The translations under genes and the position numbers were made by a program. Below the pieces are notes generated by a model. It saw nothing but the letters and a program-made list of their open reading frames with translations, did not search any database and was not told the origin of the DNA. Shown here in pieces: positions 12,925-20,835 of a stretch of DNA of 25,684 nucleotides (its first letter is position 1; every line of letters begins with the position of its first letter). This DNA is from a virus. The stretch is from positions 1 to 25,684 of the IMG/VR virus record IMGVR_UViG_3300027909_000060, one strand, 5' to 3'.

Positions 12925-13290
12925 CTAGTCGAGACCGGTCATGCCCTTGAGGAGCTTGAGCGCGAGCTCCTGCACGAGGGTAAACGGGAGCGCCACGCCG
13001 CGATCCTTCATCTCGGTCTTAATCTTCGTCCACACGCGGTCGGTGCGGGTCGCATCGAGAAACTCGTGACCCGTCCAGGTGATGGACCCAGGGAGGGCCG
13101 TCGGACTGCCGTCCCCCTGGGCCGTGATCGCCACGCCGGTAATCAGCCGCCCCTCGATCATCAACAGCACATGGTGGCCGATGACCTCCTGGTCGTAGCC
13201 GGGAATGGTGAAGGGCGCCGGCGCGAAGCCGTGTGCTTCGGCCTCCATCGCCAAGAGGATCTTGCGCACGAGGTCTAGGTCGCGCTTCAT
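12925..13290 (-). CDS. DUF2513-like protein (121 aa)
   Basis: A 121-residue protein matching the DUF2513 pattern: MKRDLDLVRKILLAMEAE at the N-terminus, GYDQEVIGHHVLLMIEGRLI (winged-helix-like), ITWTGHEFLDATRTDRVW in the middle, and a C-terminal helix with LPFTLVQELALKLLK. The family is found in phages and chromosomes, has a winged-helix-like fold by pattern, and no clear role. It is the last gene of the minus-strand run before the attachment region. It could be transcribed from the late operon or be independent. Confidence 0.8.
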   Translation of the reverse strand: MKRDLDLVRKILLAMEAEAHGFAPAPFTIPGYDQEVIGHHVLLMIEGRLITGVAITAQGDGSPTALPGSITWTGHEFLDATRTDRVWTKIKTEMKDRGVALPFTLVQELALKLLKGMTGLD

Positions 13291-13318
13291 GCGGCGGTCG
13301 ATTCTACCGCCGCGGGCG

Positions 13319-13510
13319 CTACTCCTCGTCCCACGCCAGATGGAGACATTGCGCGCACAGATAGCATTTATTGGGCGTGCGGTTGCACTCGGCGATGAGT
13401 TTGAGGCGGAGGCGAAGCCGGGCGATGAGTTGATCGCGCTCTTTCAGCCGGGCGGCCGTGAGCAGATCACGGCGACGGGACTCCGGCGTGCGCGGGCTGG
13501 TCGCTGGCAC
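13319..13510 (-). CDS. small Cys-containing protein (63 aa)
   Basis: A 63-residue protein with a GTG start and GAGGG just upstream. A longer form would overlap the membrane protein gene further and is not preferred. The middle is a basic helix (RLKERDQLIARLRLRLKLIA), and the end has four Cys-like positions (ECNRTPNKCYLCAQCLHLAW), with C...CxxCxxC, possibly metal-binding. It overlaps the end of the preceding gene by 44 bases. Rz/Rz1-like overlaps look similar, but it has no signal peptide or membrane segment, so a spanin is not supported. The function is unknown. Confidence 0.5.
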   Translation of the reverse strand: MPATSPRTPESRRRDLLTAARLKERDQLIARLRLRLKLIAECNRTPNKCYLCAQCLHLAWDEE

Positions 13511-13835
13511 GTTCCCTCTCGATCCCCAACCGCGGCGGCGCCCCGGTCGCGGCCGGGCGCACCCGGCCAAAGTAGAACCCAATCACGAGGCCGACAATCG
13601 TCCACCATTCGGGCGGCAGCCGCGCGTCGCTATCGTAGGTCGAGAGCGCGACGACGCCGCCGCACGTCGTCATGACGACGAGCACGGCAATCACGCTCTG
13701 CGTGTATTCCCAGACGTGGTTGACGCGCCGGTCGGACGCCGCGGTGATCGCCGTCTCGAGCTTGCGCCCGATCCCCAGCATCGCTTGCTGATACTCGCGC
13801 GTCGGATCGGGCGGCGGCGCGGCGGCCGGGTTCAT
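13467..13835 (-). CDS. two-span membrane protein, holin candidate
   Basis: A 122-residue protein. A polar, Pro-rich N-terminus is followed by a helix (YQQAMLGIGRKLETAITAAS) and two hydrophobic segments: SVIAVLVVMTTCGGVVAL and WTIVGLVIGFYFGRVRP, joined by a short polar loop (STYDSDARLPPEW). The C-terminus is charged (RLGIERERASDQ). Size, two membrane spans and location after the tail genes are those of many holins, but no lysis gene family can be named. A tail or envelope membrane protein is the alternative. It begins six bases after the preceding stop. Confidence 0.55.
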   Translation of the reverse strand: MNPAAAPPPDPTREYQQAMLGIGRKLETAITAASDRRVNHVWEYTQSVIAVLVVMTTCGGVVALSTYDSDARLPPEWWTIVGLVIGFYFGRVRPAATGAPPRLGIERERASDQPAHAGVPSP

Positions 13836-13841
13836 CGCGGG

Positions 13842-14531
13842 TCATTCGTCGGGATGGAGCGCCATGTACTCGTCGCTCACCTTGATCGCGTCGACCATCT
13901 CCTGCGGCAACATGTCGTCCTCGCGGATGTTCTTGAGCCAGTTGCAGGCGCCTTTGAAGTCCGACCAGCGATACAGCAGGTTCAGATAGATCGCTTCGAC
14001 GTTCGCGGCCATCTGCGCGTACCACTCGTAGCCGTAGACCTCGGTGCCGGCGACGGCCCAGGCGGGCTCGATTGGCGGCGCCGGCCACGGGGCGTCTTCG
14101 GGGTAGCCGTCCGGCTTGCCGTCGTCGGGCGGCGGCGCCGTGCCTTTCAGCACCAGCGGCCCGGGATACTCGAGATACGCCGCGGTCGGCTGCACCCAGT
14201 TGGTCGGCGGCGGGCTGCCGGCGGGCGGCGGCGGATACGGCGTGTAGGCCAGCTTGATGAGGCGCCGGCCATCCGGCTGCAGTTCGTCGGTGAGGTAGTC
14301 CGCGCCGGTGCCGTCGACACAATCATGGAGTGCATCAACCCCGACGCCATGAAATTGTGTTTGGCCGCCGGTCTTGGCGACGTAGCCGACGCGCGGGTTG
14401 ATCGTCTGGTTGATGGTGTAGCCCGCGCGGACCAACACCTGCCCCTTGCCGTTGTCGCCCTGGTCGCCCGGCACGTAGCACGACTCATAGAGCGCCAGCG
14501 TCTCGGCGAACACCTGCGAATAGTTGTCCAT
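13842..14531 (-). CDS. hypothetical late protein (229 aa) with conserved HGVGVDA-type motif
   Basis: A 229-residue protein I cannot name. The first part has QVLVRAGYTINQTINPRVGY, then QFHGVGVDALHDCVDGTG; this HG.GVDA pattern recalls unassigned phage proteins that have NPRVGY..K..GQ..F.GH.VD. A Pro-rich spacer (PYPPPPAGSPPPTNW) joins it to a second part with GYEWYAQMAANVEAIYLNLLY and an acidic C-terminus. His and Asp in the first motif could be catalytic or metal-binding (a lysin-like enzyme is possible), but this is not supported by family evidence. Its ATG overlaps the preceding stop (ATGA). It sits between tail-tip and membrane-protein genes. Confidence 0.6.
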   Translation of the reverse strand: MDNYSQVFAETLALYESCYVPGDQGDNGKGQVLVRAGYTINQTINPRVGYVAKTGGQTQFHGVGVDALHDCVDGTGADYLTDELQPDGRRLIKLAYTPYPPPPAGSPPPTNWVQPTAAYLEYPGPLVLKGTAPPPDDGKPDGYPEDAPWPAPPIEPAWAVAGTEVYGYEWYAQMAANVEAIYLNLLYRWSDFKGACNWLKNIREDDMLPQEMVDAIKVSDEYMALHPDE

Positions 14532-14668
14532 CAGGTCACCAGCCAACTCAAGACGAGGAAGAACACGCCGAGCCATTCGCAGCGGACGGTGATCCCGGCC
14601 GGCGGTTTCGCGGCAATCAGGAAGCACACCGCCGCCAGGATGAGACACAAGAGACGCGCGGTGACCAT
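14531..14668 (-). CDS. small two-span membrane protein (45 aa)
   Basis: A 45-residue protein with two hydrophobic stretches (LLCLILAAVCFLIAA and WLGVFFLVLSWLV) separated by a short loop (KPPAGITVRCE). The start lies on the TGATG junction after the upstream stop, and the end forms ATGA with the next gene. Small phage membrane proteins like this often lie among late genes; a holin-like or accessory envelope role is possible. Confidence 0.6.
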   Translation of the reverse strand: MVTARLLCLILAAVCFLIAAKPPAGITVRCEWLGVFFLVLSWLVT

Positions 14669-14766
14669 CATCCGTCTCCCTTCGTCAAGAACCCGGCGAG
14701 GCCGAGCAACCCGACGACGATCAGCAGGAACACGACGCCGACCCGCAGCTCAGAAAGCTCCGACAC
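14668..14766 (-). CDS. very small single-span membrane protein (32 aa)
   Basis: A 32-residue protein beginning with GTG and overlapping the end of the preceding gene by 17 bases. It has one strongly hydrophobic segment (VGVVFLLIVVGLLGLAGFL) and a short polar C-terminus (TKGDG). Its stop overlaps the next ATG by one base. It was found by reading the overlap region; being so short, it is less certain than its neighbours, but continuity of frames and hydrophobicity support it. Confidence 0.5.
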   Translation of the reverse strand: MSELSELRVGVVFLLIVVGLLGLAGFLTKGDG

Positions 14767-15043
14767 CCCAGAGCGGGCGCACGAAGGTGCGGAAATCCTT
14801 GGCCGCCGGCAGCGCTTCGAGCCCGGCCCAAATCTGCGACAGTTGCGTCAGGTCGGCGAACGCGGTTTTCAGCGTCGCGACTTCCTGATCGGTGTAGCCG
14901 AGCGCGACGAGATCAGGATTCGGCGTCGCCTCCAGATACGTCTGCATCGTGTAGACGTCCTCGAAACTGCGCTGAAAGGCGCGGGCGGTATCGCCGGCGC
15001 GACTGTCAATTTCGTCTTTGGTGACCGGAAGACCAACACTCAT
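14750..15043 (-). CDS. hypothetical late protein (97 aa)
   Basis: A 97-residue protein, mostly helical, with an acidic start (TKDEIDSRAGDTARAF) and repeated Thr/Leu/Ala helices (LGYTDQEVATLKTAFADL). It follows the tail-tip gene with a clear GGAG about seven bases before the ATG. I recognise it only as a common unassigned phage protein type. An assembly or minor structural role is likely from its place. Confidence 0.6.
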   Translation of the reverse strand: MSVGLPVTKDEIDSRAGDTARAFQRSFEDVYTMQTYLEATPNPDLVALGYTDQEVATLKTAFADLTQLSQIWAGLEALPAAKDFRTFVRPLWGVGAF

Positions 15044-15065
15044 GACAACACTCCATTTCCGTGGG

Positions 15066-15902
15066 CTAGGTCACCTCAAAGGTGATGGTGCCGCGGGCGT
15101 ACGTCAGATTCGCCGCGACGGTCCAATTCGTGTTGGTCGTCGCATCTCGGCAGAGAATCAGGAGGTTCGGGGTATTCGGGCCCGCGACCACATAGCCGGC
15201 GGTGCCCGGGGCCCCAGCATCCGAGGCATACTGGAACGTGACGGTATCTTTCGCGACGAGAAAGCCGCCCGGCACTTTGAGTCGGAGTTGTGACGTGCCC
15301 GTGCCGCCCACCGTCGTCGTGTCGAGAAACCAGACGACCGACAACGTCCGGCCAGAGAGCCGATAAGTATAGGCGGTCACGTCGGCGGCATCCACGGTCC
15401 AGGTCATCGGCGCGAGCGCCGTAAAGTTCGCCGCCGAATACGCGGGCGTAATCCACGCGCCCTGTTCGTGGTCGATGAGATTCCACAAATTGCCATCGTG
15501 GACCCAGGTCGCCCAGCCATCCGGCGCCACCGGCGTTGCCGCCGACTTCGCGAGGTTATAGAACCGATTCGTGGCCAGCCCGGCGCCGCTCATATGGGCA
15601 AAAGAGGCCACCGCGCCCCCGATATTTTTGAAGATCACCGTCTGCCCCCGCACGCCCCCCGCCAGGGTATTGACGGCGAGATTGCTCACACCGCTCCATT
15701 GGATCAGTGTCGTCCCGCTGAGCCCGGGCGCCCAATCGGTGACCGTGCCCGTATCGGTGCGGGGGACCACCGTCGCCAACAGTGCCGCATCGGTCGGATC
15801 GAGGAGCACGCCGGCAATCGCCGCCTTGTTCCAGATCGAGCCAACGGTATTGGACCCGTCGTCATCGACCAGCGCATTGAACGGCCCGCGGTTAATCGCC
15901 AT
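15066..15902 (-). CDS. tail-tip / receptor-binding protein candidate (278 aa)
   Basis: A 278-residue structural-type protein. The N-terminal start (MAINRGPFNALVDDDGSNTV, then GSIWNKAAIAGVLLDP) is a known phage fibre-like opening. It is followed by a beta-rich middle (VIFKNIGGAVASFAHM; GTTLIQWSGVSNLAVNTL) and a C-terminal sandwich (TYRLSGRTLSVVWFLDTTTV, LRLKVPGGF, TVAANLTYARGTITFEV). The many Thr/Ser/Gly/Val residues and lack of enzyme motifs fit a fibre or tip domain that binds the host surface. It is the last large structural gene, after the tail hub, as expected. Chaperone or enzyme roles are less likely. Confidence 0.7.
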   Translation of the reverse strand: MAINRGPFNALVDDDGSNTVGSIWNKAAIAGVLLDPTDAALLATVVPRTDTGTVTDWAPGLSGTTLIQWSGVSNLAVNTLAGGVRGQTVIFKNIGGAVASFAHMSGAGLATNRFYNLAKSAATPVAPDGWATWVHDGNLWNLIDHEQGAWITPAYSAANFTALAPMTWTVDAADVTAYTYRLSGRTLSVVWFLDTTTVGGTGTSQLRLKVPGGFLVAKDTVTFQYASDAGAPGTAGYVVAGPNTPNLLILCRDATTNTNWTVAANLTYARGTITFEVT

Positions 15903-15904
15903 CG

Positions 15905-18259
15905 CTACTCCGGCAACAGCGCGGCCATGCGCCGCAGTAAATCTTCCAGGCTGAATTTCACACTCGAGGCCGTCGTCGTAAACCGCGGCGCCAACCCATC
16001 GGCAATATCCAGCTCGCTGATCGTCACATCCTGAATCACCAGGGTCGCGACGATCGGCAGCGCCGGCAGGTTGACGTCAATCGGTTTGCCGCTCTTCGTC
16101 TTCACATCGCGCGAGGCATACGACACGGTCGCCAGCGGCGCCGAGAACAGCGCCAGGTCCGCATTGCAGCGGGCGGCCAGCGAGGCTTCCGCCCGCCGCT
16201 CGTCCACGATCAGGTGTTCATGGATGCCGTCCGCGGTATAGGTCGCGGTGCTCTCCCGCGCCGCCGCCGCCGCCTGTGCCACCGGGTCATCGCGTTGCAC
16301 GAAGATGTGCACGCGGGCGCCGCGGGGCAGCGGCATCGTGTTGCCCGTCACCCCCGCGAGCGCCGGCGCCGGGACGAGCGCGGAGCCGTAGGAAATGGCG
16401 GTGATGATGGCGCCCGAGCCCGTCGCCGGGACGCCCGTCAAGGTGTTGCCGCTGATGCCGGTATAGCGAATCACCGCCCCGCCCGTCGTCAGCATCCAAC
16501 CAGCCGCCGGCAGCGCGCCGCCCGTCGTGATGATCGACGTCGAGCCCGGGAGCACTGCACCCGACGGTTGCTGCAAACCCGACGTATCGCCCGCGGGCGC
16601 CGCCGCGCCGAGACTGCCATCGGCGGTCGTATCGGTGACCGCGGTCGTCGCCGTATTGTTCGCGATCGTCTGTTGCAGTTTGAGCGCGCTGCCATTCACG
16701 GGCGTGCGATAGAGCTTGCGCGCCGTCGTCGCACTCGGCCCCAGGGCGATGCCCGACACGGTCACCGCTTGCGCGCCCGGCGTCGTGTTCGCGGACGGCT
16801 GGGTCGCGGTCGTCGTGACCGTGGTCGCCGCGCGAATCGTGACGACCCCGGTCCCAACAATGTTATCGAGCGCCTCGTAGGCGCGCCAGACACTACCGCC
16901 GGCAAACGTCCATTGCCAGACCCAAATCGTCTTCACGCGCGGGTCCGGCGAACAGGGAATCGTCACCACCACATTCGCGGCGGCGCTCGGATTCAGCGGA
17001 TCGTTATTACTGACCGTGGTCAGGACTGGCGGATAGTTCGGCGAGATCAGCGTCATCTCAGACGTGTCGACATAACTCGCCTTCGTGCTGTAGGAGTAGT
17101 TGTAGTACTGGAGTTCCCCGATCGGCATGGCCCCACTGATATACGGATAGAAGGGGCTGCCGGTCGGATCATTGCGGACGGTGACACTCCCGGTCGGATT
17201 GACGACACCGCCGCTCGTCGCCACGATGCCGACCGGACTCGGCAACGATTCCCCACTGGCGGTGACGAACGTAAACGCATAGCGATACGTGCCGAGCCCG
17301 AGGCCGGCCCCCGCCACCGCGGTCGCCACCGGCGCCACCGTGGGGGTGACGCCCGGCCCGACGATCGTACCCGGCCCGTCCGTGATGAGACTGGTATACG
17401 CCAGGCGATCGGTGGGCGAGCCATCGGCGGTGCGACTGACAATCACCGCCCCGCCGCCGGCGGTAAAGAGCGTGCTATTCGCGACCGGCAGCGTCGATTC
17501 ACCCGCGGCCAGATCCGCCAGCAACGTGGTCCCCCATCCGCGCCCATAGACGCGCGTGCGGATTTGCGAGTCGTCCACGGTCGAGGCGATCGGCGGCTCG
17601 AGGGACAGCGTCGGCGTCGTTGGCGTCAACGGGTCCGGCGCCTGGGTGGGTTCGTCGAGGAAGAAATGCAGCGCGCCGTCTTCCCAATAGAAATACGCGC
17701 CGACAATTTTCGCAATGGCGCGCAGGCAGCCGTTGAAGCCTTCGGTGCCATCGAACGCCACGGTGACCGCGGGCAGGTCCGCTTGCACATGCGTCGCGGT
17801 CAGGCCCGGCGCAAACCGCGCCACCAGATCGGTGACGACGGTCGAGGCCGACACCGTCTGGTAATAGGCAAACGGGCGCCGGTTGTCCGCCCGCATCGTG
17901 TCGTCGGTCGCGCTGCAGGCATAGACGGTGTTGGCCGGCTTCCCTTGGTAGGTCAGCGCCGCCGTTTCGAGCGTGCCGTTGAACAGCAGCCGCGGACTGT
18001 TGGTGTTGATCGTGATGCGCACTTGCATGCCGGGTTCCGGCGCCGGCGTGCCGCCGATCGCAAACTGGCAGGTGTTCGGCACATCGTTGAGCACGTCGTG
18101 AATCGTCACACTGCCCCGCCGCACCCGGTCGCGAACGAGCACGCCATCGAGGTAGATCAGGATGCGCGTTTCGCGGATCGGGGCGACGCCGGCCGGCAGA
18201 TAGTTCAGCCGGAAGTTATTCAGGCGGGCGGTGCCAAGGAGCGCGGGTTGATAGGGCAT
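15905..18259 (-). CDS. tail hub / baseplate protein with inserted Ig/Fn3-like repeats (784 aa)
   Basis: A 784-residue tail protein. The N-terminal part (about residues 1-290) resembles hub (gp27/Tal-like) proteins: a short strand and loop (RETRILIYLDGVLVRDRVRR), VYACSATDDTMRADNRRPFAYY, FNGCLRAIAKIVGAYFYW and LHFFLDEPT. A long Thr/Ala/Gly-rich middle (about 300-600) has Fn3- or Ig-like strands (LGTYRYAFTFVTASGESLPS). The last 150 residues return to hub-like sequence (DDPVAQAAAAARE, then SLAARCNADLALFSAPLATV and KTKSGKPIDVNLPAL). So an Ig-like tract seems inserted within the hub. The protein would cap the tail tube and link the tip. It starts at a TGATG junction after the tape measure. Confidence 0.8.
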   Translation of the reverse strand: MPYQPALLGTARLNNFRLNYLPAGVAPIRETRILIYLDGVLVRDRVRRGSVTIHDVLNDVPNTCQFAIGGTPAPEPGMQVRITINTNSPRLLFNGTLETAALTYQGKPANTVYACSATDDTMRADNRRPFAYYQTVSASTVVTDLVARFAPGLTATHVQADLPAVTVAFDGTEGFNGCLRAIAKIVGAYFYWEDGALHFFLDEPTQAPDPLTPTTPTLSLEPPIASTVDDSQIRTRVYGRGWGTTLLADLAAGESTLPVANSTLFTAGGGAVIVSRTADGSPTDRLAYTSLITDGPGTIVGPGVTPTVAPVATAVAGAGLGLGTYRYAFTFVTASGESLPSPVGIVATSGGVVNPTGSVTVRNDPTGSPFYPYISGAMPIGELQYYNYSYSTKASYVDTSEMTLISPNYPPVLTTVSNNDPLNPSAAANVVVTIPCSPDPRVKTIWVWQWTFAGGSVWRAYEALDNIVGTGVVTIRAATTVTTTATQPSANTTPGAQAVTVSGIALGPSATTARKLYRTPVNGSALKLQQTIANNTATTAVTDTTADGSLGAAAPAGDTSGLQQPSGAVLPGSTSIITTGGALPAAGWMLTTGGAVIRYTGISGNTLTGVPATGSGAIITAISYGSALVPAPALAGVTGNTMPLPRGARVHIFVQRDDPVAQAAAAARESTATYTADGIHEHLIVDERRAEASLAARCNADLALFSAPLATVSYASRDVKTKSGKPIDVNLPALPIVATLVIQDVTISELDIADGLAPRFTTTASSVKFSLEDLLRRMAALLPE

Positions 18260-20361
18260 CAGCTGCCTGAGAGCTTGCGCCCTTGCATGACCTGGCGGTT
18301 GAGGACGTCGGCAATCTGGCGGGCGACATCCTGCGCGGTGCCGTTGACGTGGAACGTATTGACGACGGTCAGGCCGCCGCCGTTCGCAGCAATGCGGCCG
18401 CTGTGACTCGGCACGAAGAGTTCGGGGCCTTGCTCACCGACCATGTAGGGTTGACCGGCCGAGACCGGGCCGCCGCCGGCGCGACCGGGATAGCCGCCGC
18501 CGCCCCACCGGCCTGAGGTGCCCCAGAATTTTTCGCCGCCGACCGCGGCATTGATGAAGATGCCCGCGGCCATGGAGGCGGCCTCTTCCGGCGTGAGCCC
18601 GCCGTGGCCCCCGCTATAGAGCGTGGTCGCCACGGGATTGCCGCCGAAGAACGCGGCGAGCTTCGGATCGTCGACCAGCATATGGAGCTGGTTCATGTAG
18701 ACGCCGGTGGCCTTGGTCGCCTCCTCCGTCGCCTTGGTATCCTTTTTCTTGGCTTCGGTTTTCTTCGACCACCACTCCTCGGCCTGGAGCGCCGCGGCGA
18801 GTTCCGCATCGGCGGCAGCTTTCAGGGCTTGGGTCTCTTGGAGTTTGGCGACCACCGTGTCGTTGGTCGCCTTCAACATGATCGCCTGGATCTCGGCGTG
18901 GCGTTTCTTGGCGTCCGTCGCCATCTGTGTCGCCGCCTCGTCGTTTTTCATCGCCGCGGCCACGGCTTTGACCTGGGTTTCACTGACGCCGTAGAGCGCC
19001 GCTAAGTCCTTTTGTGAGACGCCCAGGTCCAGGTAGTACTTGATCCCCTCGACCACCGTGCCGTTGATCGTGTCGAGGATCTTGACCCATCCCGTGCCGG
19101 CGAGGCTGATGGCCTCCTGCGCCGCCTGGTAGGGCTTCAGGGCATCCGAGGCGGCTTTGGCCGCGGCTTCGGCTTTTTTGAGTGCCGAGGCCGTTTGATT
19201 GATCGGGCCTTGCCAGGCCGCGGTTGCGACCGTCGCCGCTTTCGTCGCGGCCTCGTTCGCCGCGGTTTGCTGGTTCAGATGGTCGAGCAGCGTCGCGAGA
19301 TTGGTCGCACTGCTCCCGGCGCCTGGCATCACGCTCGCCGCGGCGTCGGCCAGCATCGCCTTGAAGATCTCCCACTTCGACGCCCCCTGCATGGCCGCGT
19401 CGACGACGACGTTGAAGCCTTGCGCGACCGGGCCCACCATTTGGGCCGCGATCAACGACAGGCTGTGCGTCGCCTTCTCGATCGACTCGCCGAAGGTGTC
19501 GAGCGCGTCGATGCTTTCCGAGGACAACACCTGATTGAGCTGCTGCGCGCTGGCCATCGTGCTCTCAATGTCGGTCGAGGCCCCCGCCATCGCCATGCCG
19601 AGCTTGTCGCCGAACAACGTCGCCGCGGTTTCATCCCGCAACGACCCTTGGAGCTTGGCCAGCCCTTTCTCGATCGTGAGAAACAGTTCCTGCCCCTCCT
19701 GGCTCCGCACTTCATCGAGCGAGAGGCCCATGGTCTGCAGCGCCGCGGCGACGGAGTCATCGCCTTTGGCGATGCGCTTACTCAGATTAAACATGCCGCG
19801 GCCGAGTTCCTCGGCATCCACCCCGGAATCGGCCATCGCGTTCGCGAGGACCTGGAGTTCATCGGTCGAGATTTGCGTCTGCCGGCTCAGGTCTTTCAGG
19901 GTGGACGCATCCTCGAGGATGGCCTTGCCGAACTCCAGGGCATGGCTGATCACGAATTGCGCGGCCATCGCCGCCAGGTTCCCGACGAAACTCGCCGCGG
20001 CGCTGCTCATCCCCGACATCCCGCTTTCGACTTTCTTCGTCGCATCGGCGAGATCCTGCAACCCTTTCGGCACCTCATAGCCGAGTTTCTGCATTTTCTC
20101 GGCGGCCTCGTTCGCTTTAGCGCCGACCACCTGCAGTTCTTTCGCGGTCAGCGCGGCGACGCCGCCGGCTTTTTCCACCGCGATGGTCAGCAGCGAGGCT
20201 TCCTGAATCAGCTTCCGGCCGCTGAAGTTGTCAACCATCCGATTGAGTTGCTTTTCAACCGTGCTCGCGCCCTTGCCGAAATCCACCAGCGCAATCTCGG
20301 CCTGGTCGATCGCCTGGAGGAAGTTGGAAAAGTCCGCTTTGAACGTGGCGTTAACGGCCAT
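18259..20361 (-). CDS. tape measure protein
   Basis: A 700-residue protein with long helical/Ala-rich tracts, hydrophobic segments (SFVGNLAAMAAQFVISHALEF and others) and the usual C-terminal signature AGGGPVSAGQPYMVGEQGPELFVPS with GRIAANGG and a basic tail. Coiled-coil regions lie near residues 370-550 (AAWQGPINQTASALKKAEAA; DAKKRHAEIQAIMLKATND). The protein sets tail length and helps DNA injection; 700 residues would suggest roughly a 100 nm tail by the usual rule, an estimate only. It begins 11 bases before the end of the frameshifted chaperone frame, as is typical, and supports a siphovirus-like tail. Tape measure genes normally follow the G/GT chaperones, as here. Confidence 0.93.
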   Translation of the reverse strand: MAVNATFKADFSNFLQAIDQAEIALVDFGKGASTVEKQLNRMVDNFSGRKLIQEASLLTIAVEKAGGVAALTAKELQVVGAKANEAAEKMQKLGYEVPKGLQDLADATKKVESGMSGMSSAAASFVGNLAAMAAQFVISHALEFGKAILEDASTLKDLSRQTQISTDELQVLANAMADSGVDAEELGRGMFNLSKRIAKGDDSVAAALQTMGLSLDEVRSQEGQELFLTIEKGLAKLQGSLRDETAATLFGDKLGMAMAGASTDIESTMASAQQLNQVLSSESIDALDTFGESIEKATHSLSLIAAQMVGPVAQGFNVVVDAAMQGASKWEIFKAMLADAAASVMPGAGSSATNLATLLDHLNQQTAANEAATKAATVATAAWQGPINQTASALKKAEAAAKAASDALKPYQAAQEAISLAGTGWVKILDTINGTVVEGIKYYLDLGVSQKDLAALYGVSETQVKAVAAAMKNDEAATQMATDAKKRHAEIQAIMLKATNDTVVAKLQETQALKAAADAELAAALQAEEWWSKKTEAKKKDTKATEEATKATGVYMNQLHMLVDDPKLAAFFGGNPVATTLYSGGHGGLTPEEAASMAAGIFINAAVGGEKFWGTSGRWGGGGYPGRAGGGPVSAGQPYMVGEQGPELFVPSHSGRIAANGGGLTVVNTFHVNGTAQDVARQIADVLNRQVMQGRKLSGS

Positions 20362-20835
20362 CAGGGTCGCGCTCCGCGGTGATCAACTGGATCACTTCCT
20401 CGACTTCCTCCGGCGCCAGCCGGCGCAAGTCTTCGAGCGTCCAGCCCATGTAGCGGCACATTACGAGCTCGTTGCGGAGGCGGCGGCGGTCAACCGTTTT
20501 TTTTCCTGCTCAATCGCTTCCTCGTGCGCCTCGAGCGCCGCGGTGATCTCGCGCGCCGTCTCGGTGTCAAGGTTGTTGATCGCCGGCAGGCTCACCGGCA
20601 CCGGCGTGCCCTCCGCATCGACGAACGACCAGGCGAGCAGATACGTGCCCATACGCGCCCGGCCGATTTGCGTGGCGTCCAGCACCGGCACCGTGCCGGC
20701 GCCGAACTGCTTGCGCATCGACGCGAACATGTCGGTCTGCTCGCCGTACGACAGTTCCCGCTTGACGTCGATCCACTGGCCCTCGCTCAGCGGCAGGCGC
20801 ACAATCTTCGGTTGGACAAAGCGACAGCGGCTCAT
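20351..20835 (-). CDS. tail assembly chaperone GT fusion made by -1 ribosomal frameshift
   Basis: The first frame gives 113 residues up to the slippery A8 (bases 20497-20504). A -1 shift then gives 48 more residues (beginning TVDRRRLRNELVMCRYMGWT) to the TAA at 20351-20353, for 161 in all. The -1 tail has coherent protein-like sequence (LEDLRRLAPEEVEEVIQLIT) beginning upstream of its only ATG, and RNELVMCRYMGWT resembles tail chaperone C-terminal parts. In lambda the equivalent G and GT proteins act in tail assembly with the tape measure and are not in the finished virion. The open -1 frame before its ATG argues strongly that it is expressed by frameshifting. Confidence 0.8.
20461..20835 (-). 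CDS. tail assembly chaperone G-like protein (zero-frame product)
   Basis: A 124-residue protein with GQWIDVKRELSYGEQTDMFA and a helix-rich end (TETAREITAALEAHEEAIEQ). It is the major product; the frame ends with 11 residues past the slippery site. It begins at an ATGA overlap with the gene before. Placed between the tail tube and tape measure genes, it fits the phage G-type chaperone, which binds the tape measure and is present in excess over the GT form. Confidence 0.8.
   Translation of the reverse strand: MSRCRFVQPKIVRLPLSEGQWIDVKRELSYGEQTDMFASMRKQFGAGTVPVLDATQIGRARMGTYLLAWSFVDAEGTPVPVSLPAINNLDTETAREITAALEAHEEAIEQEKKRLTAAASATSS
20497..20505 (-). promoter_or_regulatory. programmed -1 frameshift slippery site
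   Basis: On the minus strand the codons are GAA AAA AAA CGG, so the heptamer A-AAA-AAA lies in the frame needed for simultaneous -1 slippage of two lysyl-tRNAs. The A8 tract is the longest homopolymer in this GC-rich region. Downstream sequence is GC-rich (a run of GCC/CGC units) and could form a stimulatory structure, but none is clearly folded by eye. Confidence 0.75.

Noticed and set aside
13458-14888. Plus-strand frame of about 476 codons opposite the late hypothetical genes
   Set aside because: No motifs, Arg/Val/Gly-rich, no ribosome site, crosses several coherent minus-strand genes.
16214-18406. Very long plus-strand reading frame (about 730 codons)
   Set aside because: It lies opposite the tail hub gene and is rich in Arg, His and Gly in the way of GC-rich antisense frames. 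The minus strand has clear protein motifs and proper junctions.
19195-20382. Plus-strand frame of about 395 codons opposite the tape measure gene
   Set aside because: Arg/Gln/His-rich antisense shadow; the tape measure signature on the minus strand is convincing.
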